Assembly (NCBI GenBank): GCA_944322745.1
Contig: CALUPV010000004.1
Coordinates: forward strand, 118,606 to 182,605
Source: Candidatus Gastranaerophilales bacterium
GTDB lineage: Bacteria; Cyanobacteriota; Vampirovibrionia; Gastranaerophilales; Gastranaerophilaceae
Direction of reading: 5' to 3'
Length of the DNA stretch: 64,000 nt
Shown here piece by piece: positions 32,850 to 42,620 of the stretch. The position numbers and the translations under genes are program-made. The notes under the pieces are model-generated. The model saw only the letters and a program-made list of their open reading frames with translations. It made no database searches and was not told where the DNA came from. Position 1 is the stretch's first letter, and every line of letters begins with the position of its first letter.

Positions 32850-33566
32850 TTAAATTTTATTAACCAATTCCAGCATTTCAGAGACAGCTTTATCAAGACC
32901 GACAAAAAGCGCCTTAGAAATAATGCTGTGACCTATATTTAATTCATGTATATCTTTAATTTCAAGAATTCTTAAAACATTATTATAATTTAACCCATGT
33001 CCTGCATTTACTTTCAATCCTAAAAGATGAGCAAGAGACGTAGCTTGTTTCAACTTAGTAAACTCTTCTTCTTCATTTTGTTTTCCAAATGCTCTTGAAT
33101 ATGCGCCTGTATGCAGTTCTATAAAAGGAGCACCTGTATCAGAAGCAGCGCTTACTTGATGTCTATCAGGATCAATAAATAAACTAACTTGAATTCCAGC
33201 CTCAATTAAAGGTTCTATAAATTTCTGTATTTTTTCAGGATTAGATGCAACATCCAAACCACCTTCAGTTGTAATCTCTTCTCTTTTTTCCGGAACAATA
33301 CAGCAAGCATCCGGCAATAGTTCTAAAGCAATTTTCTGCATTTCGTATGTTGCAGCCATTTCTAAATTCAAACGACACTTTAAATCATTTTTTAATGAAA
33401 AAACATCAAAATCAACAATATGTCTTCTATCTTCTCTTAAATGAGCAGTTATACCATTTGCGCCCGATTTTATACATATCTTTGCTGCTTCAATTACTGA
33501 AGGTTCCAACTCTCCTCTGGCATTTCTTAAAGTAGCAACGTGATCTATATTAACACCTAATAACAT
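32850..33566 (-). CDS. pdxJ: Pyridoxine 5'-phosphate synthase
   Basis: The 238-residue TIM-barrel enzyme condenses deoxyxylulose 5-phosphate with 3-amino-1-hydroxyacetone phosphate in the DXP-dependent vitamin B6 route. Diagnostic blocks are LGVNIDHVATLRNARGELEP at the N-terminus, GITAHLREDRRHI, CCIVPEKREEITTEGGLD, 'VSLFIDPD' and near the end 'VNAGHGLNYNNV' with 'ELNIGHSIISKALFVGL'. All expected active-site segments (His in VDH, Glu in VPEKR, His in AGHG) are present. GGAG lies before the ATG. It is monocistronic as far as can be seen. Confidence 0.97.
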   Translation of the reverse strand: MLLGVNIDHVATLRNARGELEPSVIEAAKICIKSGANGITAHLREDRRHIVDFDVFSLKNDLKCRLNLEMAATYEMQKIALELLPDACCIVPEKREEITTEGGLDVASNPEKIQKFIEPLIEAGIQVSLFIDPDRHQVSAASDTGAPFIELHTGAYSRAFGKQNEEEEFTKLKQATSLAHLLGLKVNAGHGLNYNNVLRILEIKDIHELNIGHSIISKALFVGLDKAVSEMLELVNKI

Positions 33567-33690
33567 ATATAATCTCCATTCTTACTATATTATAACTTTT
33601 ATTTTTGTCATTTACAATAATTAATGATTTTATATATTCAACTAAAAAATCAATAAAAAATGACGATATATATAAACAATAGGAGAAAAG

Positions 33691-36015
33691 ATGAACTTTG
33701 AATCTTTAAAACTCGATTTTATTACATATTTGAATGAAAAATACGGTGTCGATGAATCAGAAAACAATTTTATTGATGAGAACATCAGTATTTTTTCCTA
33801 TAAAAAAGATTTTGAAGAATTTTTAAAAGATAAAAAAGGTGTTCTTCCATCCATTTTTTCTATTGATGTTTCAAAACTTGAATCTCTAGATTTTAATAAT
33901 GGTCAGTTTTTGAGCGAAACAAGAGAAATTAGTGAAGAAGAAAATGAAATTACTCTTGGTCTTTTAAATGATTTAATTCAACAAGAAGAATATTTTGATG
34001 AGATAGATACTGACAAAAATTCAACTATAGATAAATCAGAAGCAATAAATTTCCTTTCAGAAAGAAGTCAAAGCAATAGTGATTCAAATGAAATAAATAT
34101 AGAAAATCTATTCAGCGAGAATACAACAAAAAATACATCAAAAAATAGTGTTCTCGATTTTGGAGATGATTATAATAAAATCTTTTCATCACAAGAATTT
34201 GATACTCTAACCTCAATTTTTGACACAGATAACGATGGAATAATTTCTGAAGAAGAAAATAAAAACGCAATATCTTTATTAAGTATTTTAGATGGGCAAG
34301 AAAATGATTTTTCAAGTGATGATATATCAATTATAAAAGAATATATATCCGGTTTAAACAATTCCGGTTTAAGCTCTGAAGACATAAAGAAAAATATTTG
34401 GGGATTTGATGGGGATATAAATGAATTATCAAAAAAAGATTTTGAAGAATTAATTAAAAATATTAATAATATAGGGATTGAATCTATAGCCGAGGCTATA
34501 CAAGAAGGAATAAAAACAAATACAGTAATGGAAGCAAATAATGCAGGTACAAATCCAAATACTTCATCTGGTCCTTCAGGTAACAGTGTATCCAGCCCTG
34601 CGTATACAGAAAAAAATATAAATAATATGTCAATAAAAGAACTTGAAAGTGAACTAGAAACTGCAAAACAAGAAACAGAAAACGCTGAAAACGTATATCT
34701 TAGTGAATTAGAAAAAGTAGATAAAGAATTATCAAACAAGATTAAAGAGAATAAAGAAAGTATTTCTTCTAAAGAAGAAGAGTTGAATAATGCAAATACT
34801 CAATTAAGTGAATTAAATACCAAAATAGAAAATGACACTACAAAGCTGGAAAGTGCAAAGAGCAGAATTGGAGACATCGATAGTAATATTAGTGAATTAA
34901 AGCAACTACTAAATAATCCCGAATACAATAAAACAGAAATTGAAGCAAAAATTTCAGAATTAATCGCAGAGAAAAATGAACTTAATAATCAAACAATTCC
35001 TTCTTTAGAAGAAAATATAGAAAATAATAAGGGAAAAGTTTCTAATCTAAGCAATAATGTAATTCCGCAACTTGAGCTTGAGATACAAGATTTAAATAAA
35101 GAAGCACAAACATATGAAACAGAGCTTAATAATCTTGCTGCCTCAAATGAAGGATTAAAAACCCAGCTGGGAAATTATAACAATGCACTTGAATATGTTG
35201 AAAGTATAGAAAGCATATTACAATCAAAAAAACTTTCTCAAGAGAAAGCTAAAAATTTAGATATGCCGGAAAATAGCGAAGCACCAAAAGACTATAGTAA
35301 TCTGGAAGAATATACGTTTAAAAATTTACCATTAAGTTATAATCTTGATGGACAAGAATACCACTGCGTAAATATAGCAGGATATGATACAGACGGAGAT
35401 GGTGAAATCGACTTCAAACCTGACAGTTGGGAAGAACTTCAAAGATATTTCCTAAATGGTGGTGTTGCTAATATAGGTAAATTCGGAAGTATGCAATGTC
35501 ACAACTATTCTGATGTATTGGGACAGTTTGTTCTTGGAGATGCAAATTTAGAATTTGTTCAAGCACTATATAATGAAACAAATGATCCTGATTATGGCAA
35601 TATAGATAAAGCCGGAGAACTTGCGAAATCCAGAGAATGGAATCCAAGAAGATTTGCTCAATGTAAAGCTGAAGACAGAGATGCAGAACGAGCGATTATA
35701 GAAAATGAGCTTCAAAACGGAAGACCTTGCCTCGTAAGTGTTCCTTATACAGGCGGACAACATTATGCTGTAGCTGTTGGTATTTCTGACAACGGTGACA
35801 TTTTAATTTGGGATTCATATAATTGCAGTATGGAAAAGCTTGGTAAATCATCAAACAGTGATTCTAATAAATTACACCGAAATTTAGCAACTGGTAATGG
35901 GGTTATGGTATATTGCGAAGGCTATAGTTACCAATACTCAAGTGCAAAATTAATTGACTATTGGAGTTATGTGGATAATTCTCCTGAATATGTTCTTGAG
36001 AATGGTTATAAATAG
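33691..36015 (+). CDS. EF-hand, coiled-coil and C39-like peptidase-fold protein
   Basis: This 774-residue protein has calcium-type EF-hand loops: DTDKNSTIDKSE near residue 110, DTDNDGIISEEE near 177, and DTDGDGEIDFKPD near 567. Residues about 310-510 form a long Glu/Lys/Asn-rich coiled coil. The last ~220 residues resemble the papain-like C39/NlpC superfamily: a candidate cysteine in FGSMQCHNYSDVLGQFV, His in GGQHYAVAVG and an Asn/Asp in ILIWDSYN. No signal peptide is seen, although the composition suggests secretion, perhaps by type I or another route. AGGAG precedes the ATG. The peptidase assignment is inference. Confidence 0.6.
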   Translation: MNFESLKLDFITYLNEKYGVDESENNFIDENISIFSYKKDFEEFLKDKKGVLPSIFSIDVSKLESLDFNNGQFLSETREISEEENEITLGLLNDLIQQEEYFDEIDTDKNSTIDKSEAINFLSERSQSNSDSNEINIENLFSENTTKNTSKNSVLDFGDDYNKIFSSQEFDTLTSIFDTDNDGIISEEENKNAISLLSILDGQENDFSSDDISIIKEYISGLNNSGLSSEDIKKNIWGFDGDINELSKKDFEELIKNINNIGIESIAEAIQEGIKTNTVMEANNAGTNPNTSSGPSGNSVSSPAYTEKNINNMSIKELESELETAKQETENAENVYLSELEKVDKELSNKIKENKESISSKEEELNNANTQLSELNTKIENDTTKLESAKSRIGDIDSNISELKQLLNNPEYNKTEIEAKISELIAEKNELNNQTIPSLEENIENNKGKVSNLSNNVIPQLELEIQDLNKEAQTYETELNNLAASNEGLKTQLGNYNNALEYVESIESILQSKKLSQEKAKNLDMPENSEAPKDYSNLEEYTFKNLPLSYNLDGQEYHCVNIAGYDTDGDGEIDFKPDSWEELQRYFLNGGVANIGKFGSMQCHNYSDVLGQFVLGDANLEFVQALYNETNDPDYGNIDKAGELAKSREWNPRRFAQCKAEDRDAERAIIENELQNGRPCLVSVPYTGGQHYAVAVGISDNGDILIWDSYNCSMEKLGKSSNSDSNKLHRNLATGNGVMVYCEGYSYQYSSAKLIDYWSYVDNSPEYVLENGYK

Positions 36016-36074
36016 TAAAAGAAAATAAAAATATTTACAATAAAAATTTTGATGATAATATAAAAATATTATAT

Positions 36075-36151
<77 letters not shown>

Positions 36152-36197
36152 CTTTTCCTTACTCCTAATAGCTTTTTAACCTTATTGAGTTTTATCT

Positions 36198-36216
36198 ATG
36201 TCCGTTTTATGTCCAT
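36198..36216 (+). promoter_or_regulatory. Candidate integrase arm-type sites, left
   Basis: ATGTCCGTTTT and ATGTCCATTTT in tandem at 11-bp spacing, 47 bp inside attL. A similar pair (ATGTCCATTCT, GTGTCCACTTT, again 11 bp apart) lies inside attR at 60743-60764. Proposed from position and symmetry only. Confidence 0.35.
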
Positions 36217-36254
36217 TTTCTATTTTGAATTAAATCCTAAGTATATAAATCAAA

Positions 36255-36355
36255 TTAAAGTTTAGCTAAAGCTTCTTTTAAATGGTTCTGTGTAATATGT
36301 ATGTATCTCATTGTTGTTTGAATATCTGTATGTGCTAAGACTTCTTTTATTACAG
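36255..36355 (-). pseudogene. Tyrosine integrase, C-terminal 32 codons (split gene, part 2)
   Basis: Read on the minus strand from 36350 the sequence encodes IKEVLAHTDIQTTMRYIHIT and eleven more residues, then TAA at 36255. It holds the catalytic His (AHTD) and the nucleophile Tyr (MRYIH) of a tyrosine recombinase. It is not an independent gene: it lacks a start and is the missing end of the integrase at 56176-57075. Bases 36351-36355 (TACAG) are the target duplication left by the transposon. Confidence 0.92.
36351..36355. repeat. Target-site duplication, left copy (TACAG)
   Basis: TACAG here and at 56176-56180. Joining the flanks through one copy restores GVPVAVIKEVLAHTD in frame. Confidence 0.85.
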
Positions 36356-36589
36356 TGTAGATTATCAGAGAGATTGAGAAAAGTACCCCCGGAAGTTTGA
36401 GAGAATTCTCAAACTTTTTAAGTTTTGAGGGAAATCTTTCAAAACTAACTGATATAAACTCTCAAACTCCCAGATAATTCATTCTCAAAGTAACTGATAC
36501 TTTTTTGATAAGTTTTTTATCCTGCTTAAAACAGAATAAAAACATTGTTTGAACGCATTTTAAACTTACATTAAACGGACAATAATATA
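36356..36589. other. Left end of the Mu-like element: hairpins and repeats
   Basis: No gene. A 9-bp stem AGTTTGAGA/TCTCAAACT followed by TTTTT (36394-36420) and a second stem AGTTTTGA/TCAAAACT follow each other. TAACTGATA occurs twice and TCTCAAA three times, as expected for transposase-binding end repeats. The first hairpin could also terminate transcription from outside. Confidence 0.5.
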
Positions 36590-39500
36590 TTATTGTTTAT
36601 TTCTGAAACGTATTTTCCCAAAGGTTTTTCCCGCAAAAATTTTATTGATAATTTCTTTTAAGCTGTCAGAAAAGCCCCTGATTTCAATATCTCTCATTAT
36701 GTCATTATATAAATCATAAGACCATTGAAGCATTTGAGTTATTATTTCCTGTTTATTTTCTATGTTAGATTCTTCTATAATTTTTGTATTTAACAATAAA
36801 ATTTTAGAAGGTTCTTTTCTATTTTCTCCCAGTAGCATATCTGTTATTAATGTTCTTTTGGTCAATAGTTGGTTTATATTATTATTTCTGCTATTTTCAT
36901 CAATTATTTCACTTAATTCTGAATATTTACCGGTTATCTTGTAATTTACATCTATAACAACTTTAAAGAGTTCTGCAAAACTGTCATTGAATAACAATTT
37001 TGAAAGAATATATTTACGTTCTTCCAAAGTATAAACATCCAATAACCTTTCATTTAAATTTCGTAGAGATTCATAATCTCTTACTTCGCTATCGTTACTT
37101 GTGATAAGTTCTATAAATTCATCTGTGGTATATATTTTTTCTTTAGGGAGTTGTTCCAACCATCTTCGTTTTTCTTTTAATTCAATATTTTCCAATTTTA
37201 ATATCAATTTATATAAATTATTTAAATTTTCAGGTGTTTGTATTCTTACAATAGTATTATATAAGTTAATAGCACAATCCAATTTTTTATCATTTACATC
37301 ATCTGTTGTGATTTGATTAAAGCTTTCATCAATTCTATTATCGTTGTTCCAAATATTTTCTCCACATGCCAATGCTAATTGCTCGATTTTATCAGAATAA
37401 TCATGTGAAAAATCAACATTTTCAAGTATTAAAATAATAAAGTCTTTAACTTTATCCGTATTTCCCAAAGATAAAATTGGCAATAAACAAAGTAATTGTT
37501 CAAAATATTCTTTTTCTTCATTTGGAATCAAGTAATCACTCGTAAATTCGAAAAATTTGTCTAAATATATAGAAGCAACTTGCTCATTTTTCTCCGCTAA
37601 AATCGCATCAATATACTGTTTAAATTCATTTAGTGTAGATTCCTCTAACGAACTTACATTGGTATCCATAACAAAATCTGCATAATTATTTGCAAAAGAA
37701 ATTTTATTCTCATTTGATAAATTATTATAATTATTAAATAAATAATTTAAGAATAATTTTAAATTTTCAGATTCAGGTTCAAATTGGAATAGTTGATTAA
37801 CAATAAGTGTATCTATTTTTGAAATATTGTCATAATTATTATTTCTTAGAATATTTATTATTTCAATAATTTGGACTGTATAATTTTTATTTGGCACAAT
37901 TGCTTCGCACAACTCATCTATATACTGGTAATTGTCTATTTCTATTTTTTGGTAATAAACATTTAATAAATCCCTAAAATTTTCTAATTGTTCTTTTACG
38001 TCGAATTCTGTTTTAATGTCATTATTTAATTTATTTTCAATCGCAATATCAAGCTGAATTACATAATTATTTATATTGCTATCAGTAAAGTTACTAATAT
38101 TTTTCTTTGTATAGTCTATTATGTAAGAATATAATTTAGTGTTTTCTTCTCCTATAATATTATCAAATACATCATTAAATTTTTCATTTTGATTTATTAG
38201 TATATAATCAAGTGCTTTTTCAAATGTTTGTATTACTTTAGTTTCATTTTCTTCTGTTATAAAACTTTTATCTTTTTGGAATTCTTTAATAATTGTATCG
38301 ATATACTCTTTACTTTTATATTGATATATAAATTCATAATTTTGAAATGCGTAATAAGTGTATTCAAATCCAAAATCAAAATCTTCACCATTTTCTACAT
38401 TTTCATTAGCAAATATAGGAGCTATTACCCAACTGCAAAAATTGTTATCTACAAAATCATGGTTATTATTGTAAAACTCTAATAATACATTTGAAGCATC
38501 TTTGAATAGAGTCATTCTTTGCTTATCTGCCTCTGAAGAAGTATCATAACTATATTTAACACGATATGTTTTATTTAATGAGGCAATCACTTTTTTAATT
38601 TTTGATTTTGATACAGCATGTAATAATTTTTGATAATCTTCAATCGACAAAGTCTTACGATATTTGTCATGTTTATAAAGTGTATCTGCAAAGGAATCTA
38701 TTAAAAATCGAGTATCATTATTTATAAAAGGTATTAATTTTACAATTACCGAAAATGCATTTTCTTTATGTAAGTCATAAGATAAACTTTCATATACACT
38801 TTTTATCAGTTGAGCATTCTCAACTGAAAGTTTATTTGTTTTTAAATCTAAAATATTAAATAATTTTTCATAAGAATTATGTATTAAAGCTTCCTCTATA
38901 TCATAAGCCTGTTCTCCATATTTTCTACTTAATGAATTTTGATTTAATAGTAGAAATGGTTTTAATGATGTAGGAAGTTCAAACTTATTATTTATTAGAT
39001 TTAAATATTGGTTTAAATCATAAAAACAAGGTTTTAATTCTATTGCATTGTTATCAGACACACAAATAAATTTATCTTTGATTTTGGAATCAATATAAAG
39101 TTTTGGTAAAACGCCAGTTCGAAGGACTTCTAATACATAACTTAAAAGTTTTGGCTCAATTAAAAGTCCCTTATAAAAATATGGAAAGTCAACTTTTAAA
39201 ACAGCTAGTATGGCAAGTGTTAAAGGATGCTTTGTAACAATACCTTCTGCTAATCCACCAGCTTTATTTGCCATCTCAGCAGATTCTCTTCTTATTGCAA
39301 TATTCCAGCTTTGAAAAAATGTGTTAAGGATTTGAATAGCCTGCCTTGGATTTTGTACATTAGGATATATTAGTCTACAGAGTAGATTTTCCAAATCAGT
39401 GCCAGAATTAATTAGTTGAGTTTCAAAGTCCTCAAAGTCAGGAATCTGTGTTTCCAATATTTTTTTCGAGTAATCTATCATGTCTCTATATGGAAATGGA

Positions 39501-40459
39501 GGAATATCAATTCTAAAGTGAAATATTTTATCTAAAAATCGTTTAGCTTCAACTTGTTGTTCGCATGATTCAATATCCATATCGTCAGTAATTTTAATTG
39601 ACATTAAAGCATCTGATATTTTATATTCACAACAGGAAACAACAAAAACAAATCCTATATTATCTTTGTCTTCTATGTCAAAGTCCATAAATGCTCTTAT
39701 TGCATTTATACCATCAACCATTTCTTGTGCAGAGGGTAAACGATCAATATCATCAACAAATACAACAATTTTATCTATTAATTTATTGCTTTCCTTATAT
39801 TTTTTTAATTGCTTTTTTAAAAATTCTTCATATATTTCCGCTGTTGTATCAGGAACATCCATTTTTGTAATGTTCTGAAATACGGGAACTAACATATTAT
39901 TTTTATCCAATAAGTATTTTGTTACTATTGCTAAAACAGCTGCTAACGGTATTGTAGAAAATATTTGCCCCCATAATTCTAGATTTGGTAGAAAAAATTT
40001 CCACATTAAACAAAGTATTAAATTATAAATTATTATTTGCAACCAATTACATGCTACATTCCAAATATTTTTACGTAACTCTTGATTATCACACAATTCC
40101 ATAACTTGTTTTGTTATATGGCGGCTAAATTGATCTTTTATAGCTTCGTCTGTTCCATTAATCTTTAAATAAATTTCTCGTAATAATGCTTTTTTTATAC
40201 CACAACCACCATATTTCCAAGCATTAAAATCAATACAATAAACATTTTTAGAATTTTCGCCAAGTTTCTTTTTGCATATTCCTTTAATTGAACTTTTCCC
40301 GACCCCCCATTTACCTAAAAGTCCAATGTTGTAAGGCATTTTTAAATCATTATTTGTAATTAAATCATACAATATGTCAGCATAGTGTTCATGTCCAAAC
40401 TGATCGGCATCTGGTGAATTTAAAGGCTTATCTAACAGTAATGGTATCTTTTTCAACAC
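36590..40459 (-). CDS. KAP-family P-loop NTPase, large
   Basis: This 1289-residue protein has Walker A at residues 49-56 (GKWGVGKS) and Walker B near 237-242 (VFVDDIDRL). Two transmembrane helices (residues about 130-190) are inserted between them, which is the hallmark of KAP NTPases that sit on the inner face of the membrane. The long C-terminal ~900 residues are helical, very Asn/Glu/Leu-rich and without a domain I recognise; they may be a sensor or effector array. KAP proteins are repeatedly found in phage-defence loci. It is the outermost cargo gene, divergent from the first methyltransferase across 98 bp. A defence role is inference. Confidence 0.85.
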   Translation of the reverse strand: MLKKIPLLLDKPLNSPDADQFGHEHYADILYDLITNNDLKMPYNIGLLGKWGVGKSSIKGICKKKLGENSKNVYCIDFNAWKYGGCGIKKALLREIYLKINGTDEAIKDQFSRHITKQVMELCDNQELRKNIWNVACNWLQIIIYNLILCLMWKFFLPNLELWGQIFSTIPLAAVLAIVTKYLLDKNNMLVPVFQNITKMDVPDTTAEIYEEFLKKQLKKYKESNKLIDKIVVFVDDIDRLPSAQEMVDGINAIRAFMDFDIEDKDNIGFVFVVSCCEYKISDALMSIKITDDMDIESCEQQVEAKRFLDKIFHFRIDIPPFPYRDMIDYSKKILETQIPDFEDFETQLINSGTDLENLLCRLIYPNVQNPRQAIQILNTFFQSWNIAIRRESAEMANKAGGLAEGIVTKHPLTLAILAVLKVDFPYFYKGLLIEPKLLSYVLEVLRTGVLPKLYIDSKIKDKFICVSDNNAIELKPCFYDLNQYLNLINNKFELPTSLKPFLLLNQNSLSRKYGEQAYDIEEALIHNSYEKLFNILDLKTNKLSVENAQLIKSVYESLSYDLHKENAFSVIVKLIPFINNDTRFLIDSFADTLYKHDKYRKTLSIEDYQKLLHAVSKSKIKKVIASLNKTYRVKYSYDTSSEADKQRMTLFKDASNVLLEFYNNNHDFVDNNFCSWVIAPIFANENVENGEDFDFGFEYTYYAFQNYEFIYQYKSKEYIDTIIKEFQKDKSFITEENETKVIQTFEKALDYILINQNEKFNDVFDNIIGEENTKLYSYIIDYTKKNISNFTDSNINNYVIQLDIAIENKLNNDIKTEFDVKEQLENFRDLLNVYYQKIEIDNYQYIDELCEAIVPNKNYTVQIIEIINILRNNNYDNISKIDTLIVNQLFQFEPESENLKLFLNYLFNNYNNLSNENKISFANNYADFVMDTNVSSLEESTLNEFKQYIDAILAEKNEQVASIYLDKFFEFTSDYLIPNEEKEYFEQLLCLLPILSLGNTDKVKDFIILILENVDFSHDYSDKIEQLALACGENIWNNDNRIDESFNQITTDDVNDKKLDCAINLYNTIVRIQTPENLNNLYKLILKLENIELKEKRRWLEQLPKEKIYTTDEFIELITSNDSEVRDYESLRNLNERLLDVYTLEERKYILSKLLFNDSFAELFKVVIDVNYKITGKYSELSEIIDENSRNNNINQLLTKRTLITDMLLGENRKEPSKILLLNTKIIEESNIENKQEIITQMLQWSYDLYNDIMRDIEIRGFSDSLKEIINKIFAGKTFGKIRFRNKQ

Positions 40460-40557
40460 ATTCCCCCTTTTTGATAATCATATCATAAAATAAAATACTC
40501 TATGCGAAGTGTTAATAAATATCTTTATATTAATATTTATAGTAAAATAGAACTAAC

Positions 40558-41721
40558 ATGGGAGAAGGTAAGAATAAAAAATTAAGAGTGTTCGAAGCTT
40601 TTGCGGGGTATGGTAGTCAGAGAATGGCTCTTCGCAACATTGGCATTCCTTTTGAAATCGTTGGAATTTCAGAAATTGAAGGGGAAGTCATACGCTCTTA
40701 TGCTGCAATTCATACAGACTTTTTAGAAAAACGAAAAGAATTAGATAAATTTGTTGATCTTGATAAGGAGGACTTAATTGCATATCTAAAGAGACTCAAT
40801 GTTCCTCTTGATTATAAAACATTTGTAAATAGAGCTCCTAAAATGAAAATTGATCAACTTAAGGAAATGTATCTTGCAAATAAATTGATTAATAACTATG
40901 GGGATATAACTAAAATTGATCCTGAAAAATTACCAGATTTTGATTTATTTACATACTCTTTCCCTTGTCAAGATATATCTGTTGCAGGTTATCAAAATGG
41001 TTTAAATGAAAGATCTGGAACAAGATCCTCTCTCTTATGGGAGTGCTGCAAAATTATTGAAGCCAAAAAACCCAAATATTTAATGATGGAAAATGTTAAA
41101 AATTTAGTAGGCTGTAATCACAAAGCAAACTTCTTAAAATTTTTAAGATACCTTGAATCTATTGGGTATAAAAATAGGTGGTCAGTTCTCAATGCAAAGG
41201 ATTATGGAACACCTCAACACAGAGAAAGAGTATTTTGTATCAGTGTATTAGATGAAATGAATTATTTTAGATTCCCAAAACCGGAGCCACTGACAATAAA
41301 ATTAGCTGATGTTTTAGAACACGATGTTAGTGAGAATTTCTATTTAAGGAATAACCAATTTATGGATCATCCAATTGAGCAAGAATACAGCTATTGTATT
41401 GATTCAAACTATTGGAAAGGCTCAACTTTAAATAGCTTTTTAGAGAAAAAAAGACGACAATTAATAACAGATAAAATTAATGAATATGGTGAATATATGG
41501 TACGCCGTTTGACTCCACACGAAGCATGGAGATTAATGGGCGTATCAGATGAAGATTATGAAAAAGTATCTTCAATTATAAGTAATACAAGTTTATATAA
41601 GCAAGCAGGAAACAGTATAGTTGTCAGTGTTTTAGAACATATTTTCACTAATCTTTTTATAAATTATGATACAACTATACAAGACCCTAATTTTGCAGTA
41701 CAATTAGCCTTATTTAACTAA
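40558..41721 (+). CDS. DNA (cytosine-5) methyltransferase, first of two
   Basis: This 387-residue m5C methyltransferase has motif I (FEAFAGYGSQRMALRNIG), motif IV with the catalytic Pro-Cys near residues 138-140 (SFPCQDISVAG), motif VI (MMENVKNL), motif VIII (GTPQHRERVF) and motif X (GNSIVVSVLEHIF). The segment between motifs I and IV is longer than usual. It opens a methyltransferase, endonuclease, methyltransferase cluster. TAAAAT lies nine bases before the ATG and no Shine-Dalgarno site is visible. It protects host DNA from the adjacent nuclease. Target sequence discussed with the nuclease. Confidence 0.92.
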   Translation: MGEGKNKKLRVFEAFAGYGSQRMALRNIGIPFEIVGISEIEGEVIRSYAAIHTDFLEKRKELDKFVDLDKEDLIAYLKRLNVPLDYKTFVNRAPKMKIDQLKEMYLANKLINNYGDITKIDPEKLPDFDLFTYSFPCQDISVAGYQNGLNERSGTRSSLLWECCKIIEAKKPKYLMMENVKNLVGCNHKANFLKFLRYLESIGYKNRWSVLNAKDYGTPQHRERVFCISVLDEMNYFRFPKPEPLTIKLADVLEHDVSENFYLRNNQFMDHPIEQEYSYCIDSNYWKGSTLNSFLEKKRRQLITDKINEYGEYMVRRLTPHEAWRLMGVSDEDYEKVSSIISNTSLYKQAGNSIVVSVLEHIFTNLFINYDTTIQDPNFAVQLALFN

Positions 41722-41738
41722 TTTTCAAGAGAGGGTTT

Positions 41739-42548
41739 ATGACTGCAAAGGAAGATATTATTGAGCTTTTCCATCGGAATGTAAAAGGTAAGAAGCCAAA
41801 TGTTGAAGGCACAAATGAAAGACATGATGGTAGACAAGGCCAGTGGTTGGAACATCAATTTGGTATTCATTCAAATGACTATAATGCTGCTGATTTGTGG
41901 GGCTATGAGCTGAAAAACGAAACAAAATCAAAAACTACCTTTGGTGATTGGTCTGCCAACGAATATGTATTTACAAATCCTCAATACTGCATTTATTTTA
42001 CAGGCAGAAGCAAATTTGAAAAAAGAGAAGATTTCTTAAGAATTTTTGGTAAACCCAATGAATTAAAAGGTGGCAGATGCTCTTGGTCTGGTTCTCCTTG
42101 TCCAAAAATAGAGTGCTTTAATGATTTTGGGCAAAGATTAATCGTTGATACAAACAAAGATATTTTAGCAATATATAGTTATAGTGAGGATAAAAGAGCT
42201 GATAAAGCTGAAATCGTACCAAGAGAACTACAAATAGAGAATCTTGTAATTGCTCGTTGGTATGGAGAAACCTCACCTACAACAAAGAAAACTGATAAAT
42301 GCCTAAAGGCAAAATTGGAAGATAAGTTTAATGACAAAGGTTGGTTTACTTGTAAAACAGATGAAAATGGTCTGTATTGCAAGATTTGTTTCGGCAAGCC
42401 TATGAACTACAATGAATGGATAGAACTTGTAAAACAAGGTATTGTATTCTTTGATAGCGGGATGTATCAAGGGAATAAACGACCTTATTCGCAATGGAGA
42501 GCAAATAATAATTTCTGGGATAGTTTAATTACGGAAACCTATGAATAA
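41739..42548 (+). CDS. Type II restriction endonuclease, LlaMI/ScrFI-like candidate
   Basis: This 269-residue protein lies 17 bp after the first methyltransferase and 72 bp before the second. It has a PD-(D/E)xK-type core: QGQWLEHQFGI, then NAADLWGYELKNETKSKTTF where D and E-x-K are candidate metal ligands. The motif and the arrangement (two m5C methyltransferases around one nuclease) resemble my memory of the LlaMI/ScrFI type, which cuts CCNGG; this is recall, not a search. Sau3AI/MutH-like is the alternative label. GAGAGGG precedes the ATG. Cleavage of unmethylated invading DNA is the expected role. Confidence 0.7.
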   Translation: MTAKEDIIELFHRNVKGKKPNVEGTNERHDGRQGQWLEHQFGIHSNDYNAADLWGYELKNETKSKTTFGDWSANEYVFTNPQYCIYFTGRSKFEKREDFLRIFGKPNELKGGRCSWSGSPCPKIECFNDFGQRLIVDTNKDILAIYSYSEDKRADKAEIVPRELQIENLVIARWYGETSPTTKKTDKCLKAKLEDKFNDKGWFTCKTDENGLYCKICFGKPMNYNEWIELVKQGIVFFDSGMYQGNKRPYSQWRANNNFWDSLITETYE

Positions 42549-42620
42549 ATTGTGTTGATATGATAAGTATTGTGTTTAACAAAATGGCACAATAAGCATT
42601 ATTATGGTAACATTCATAGT

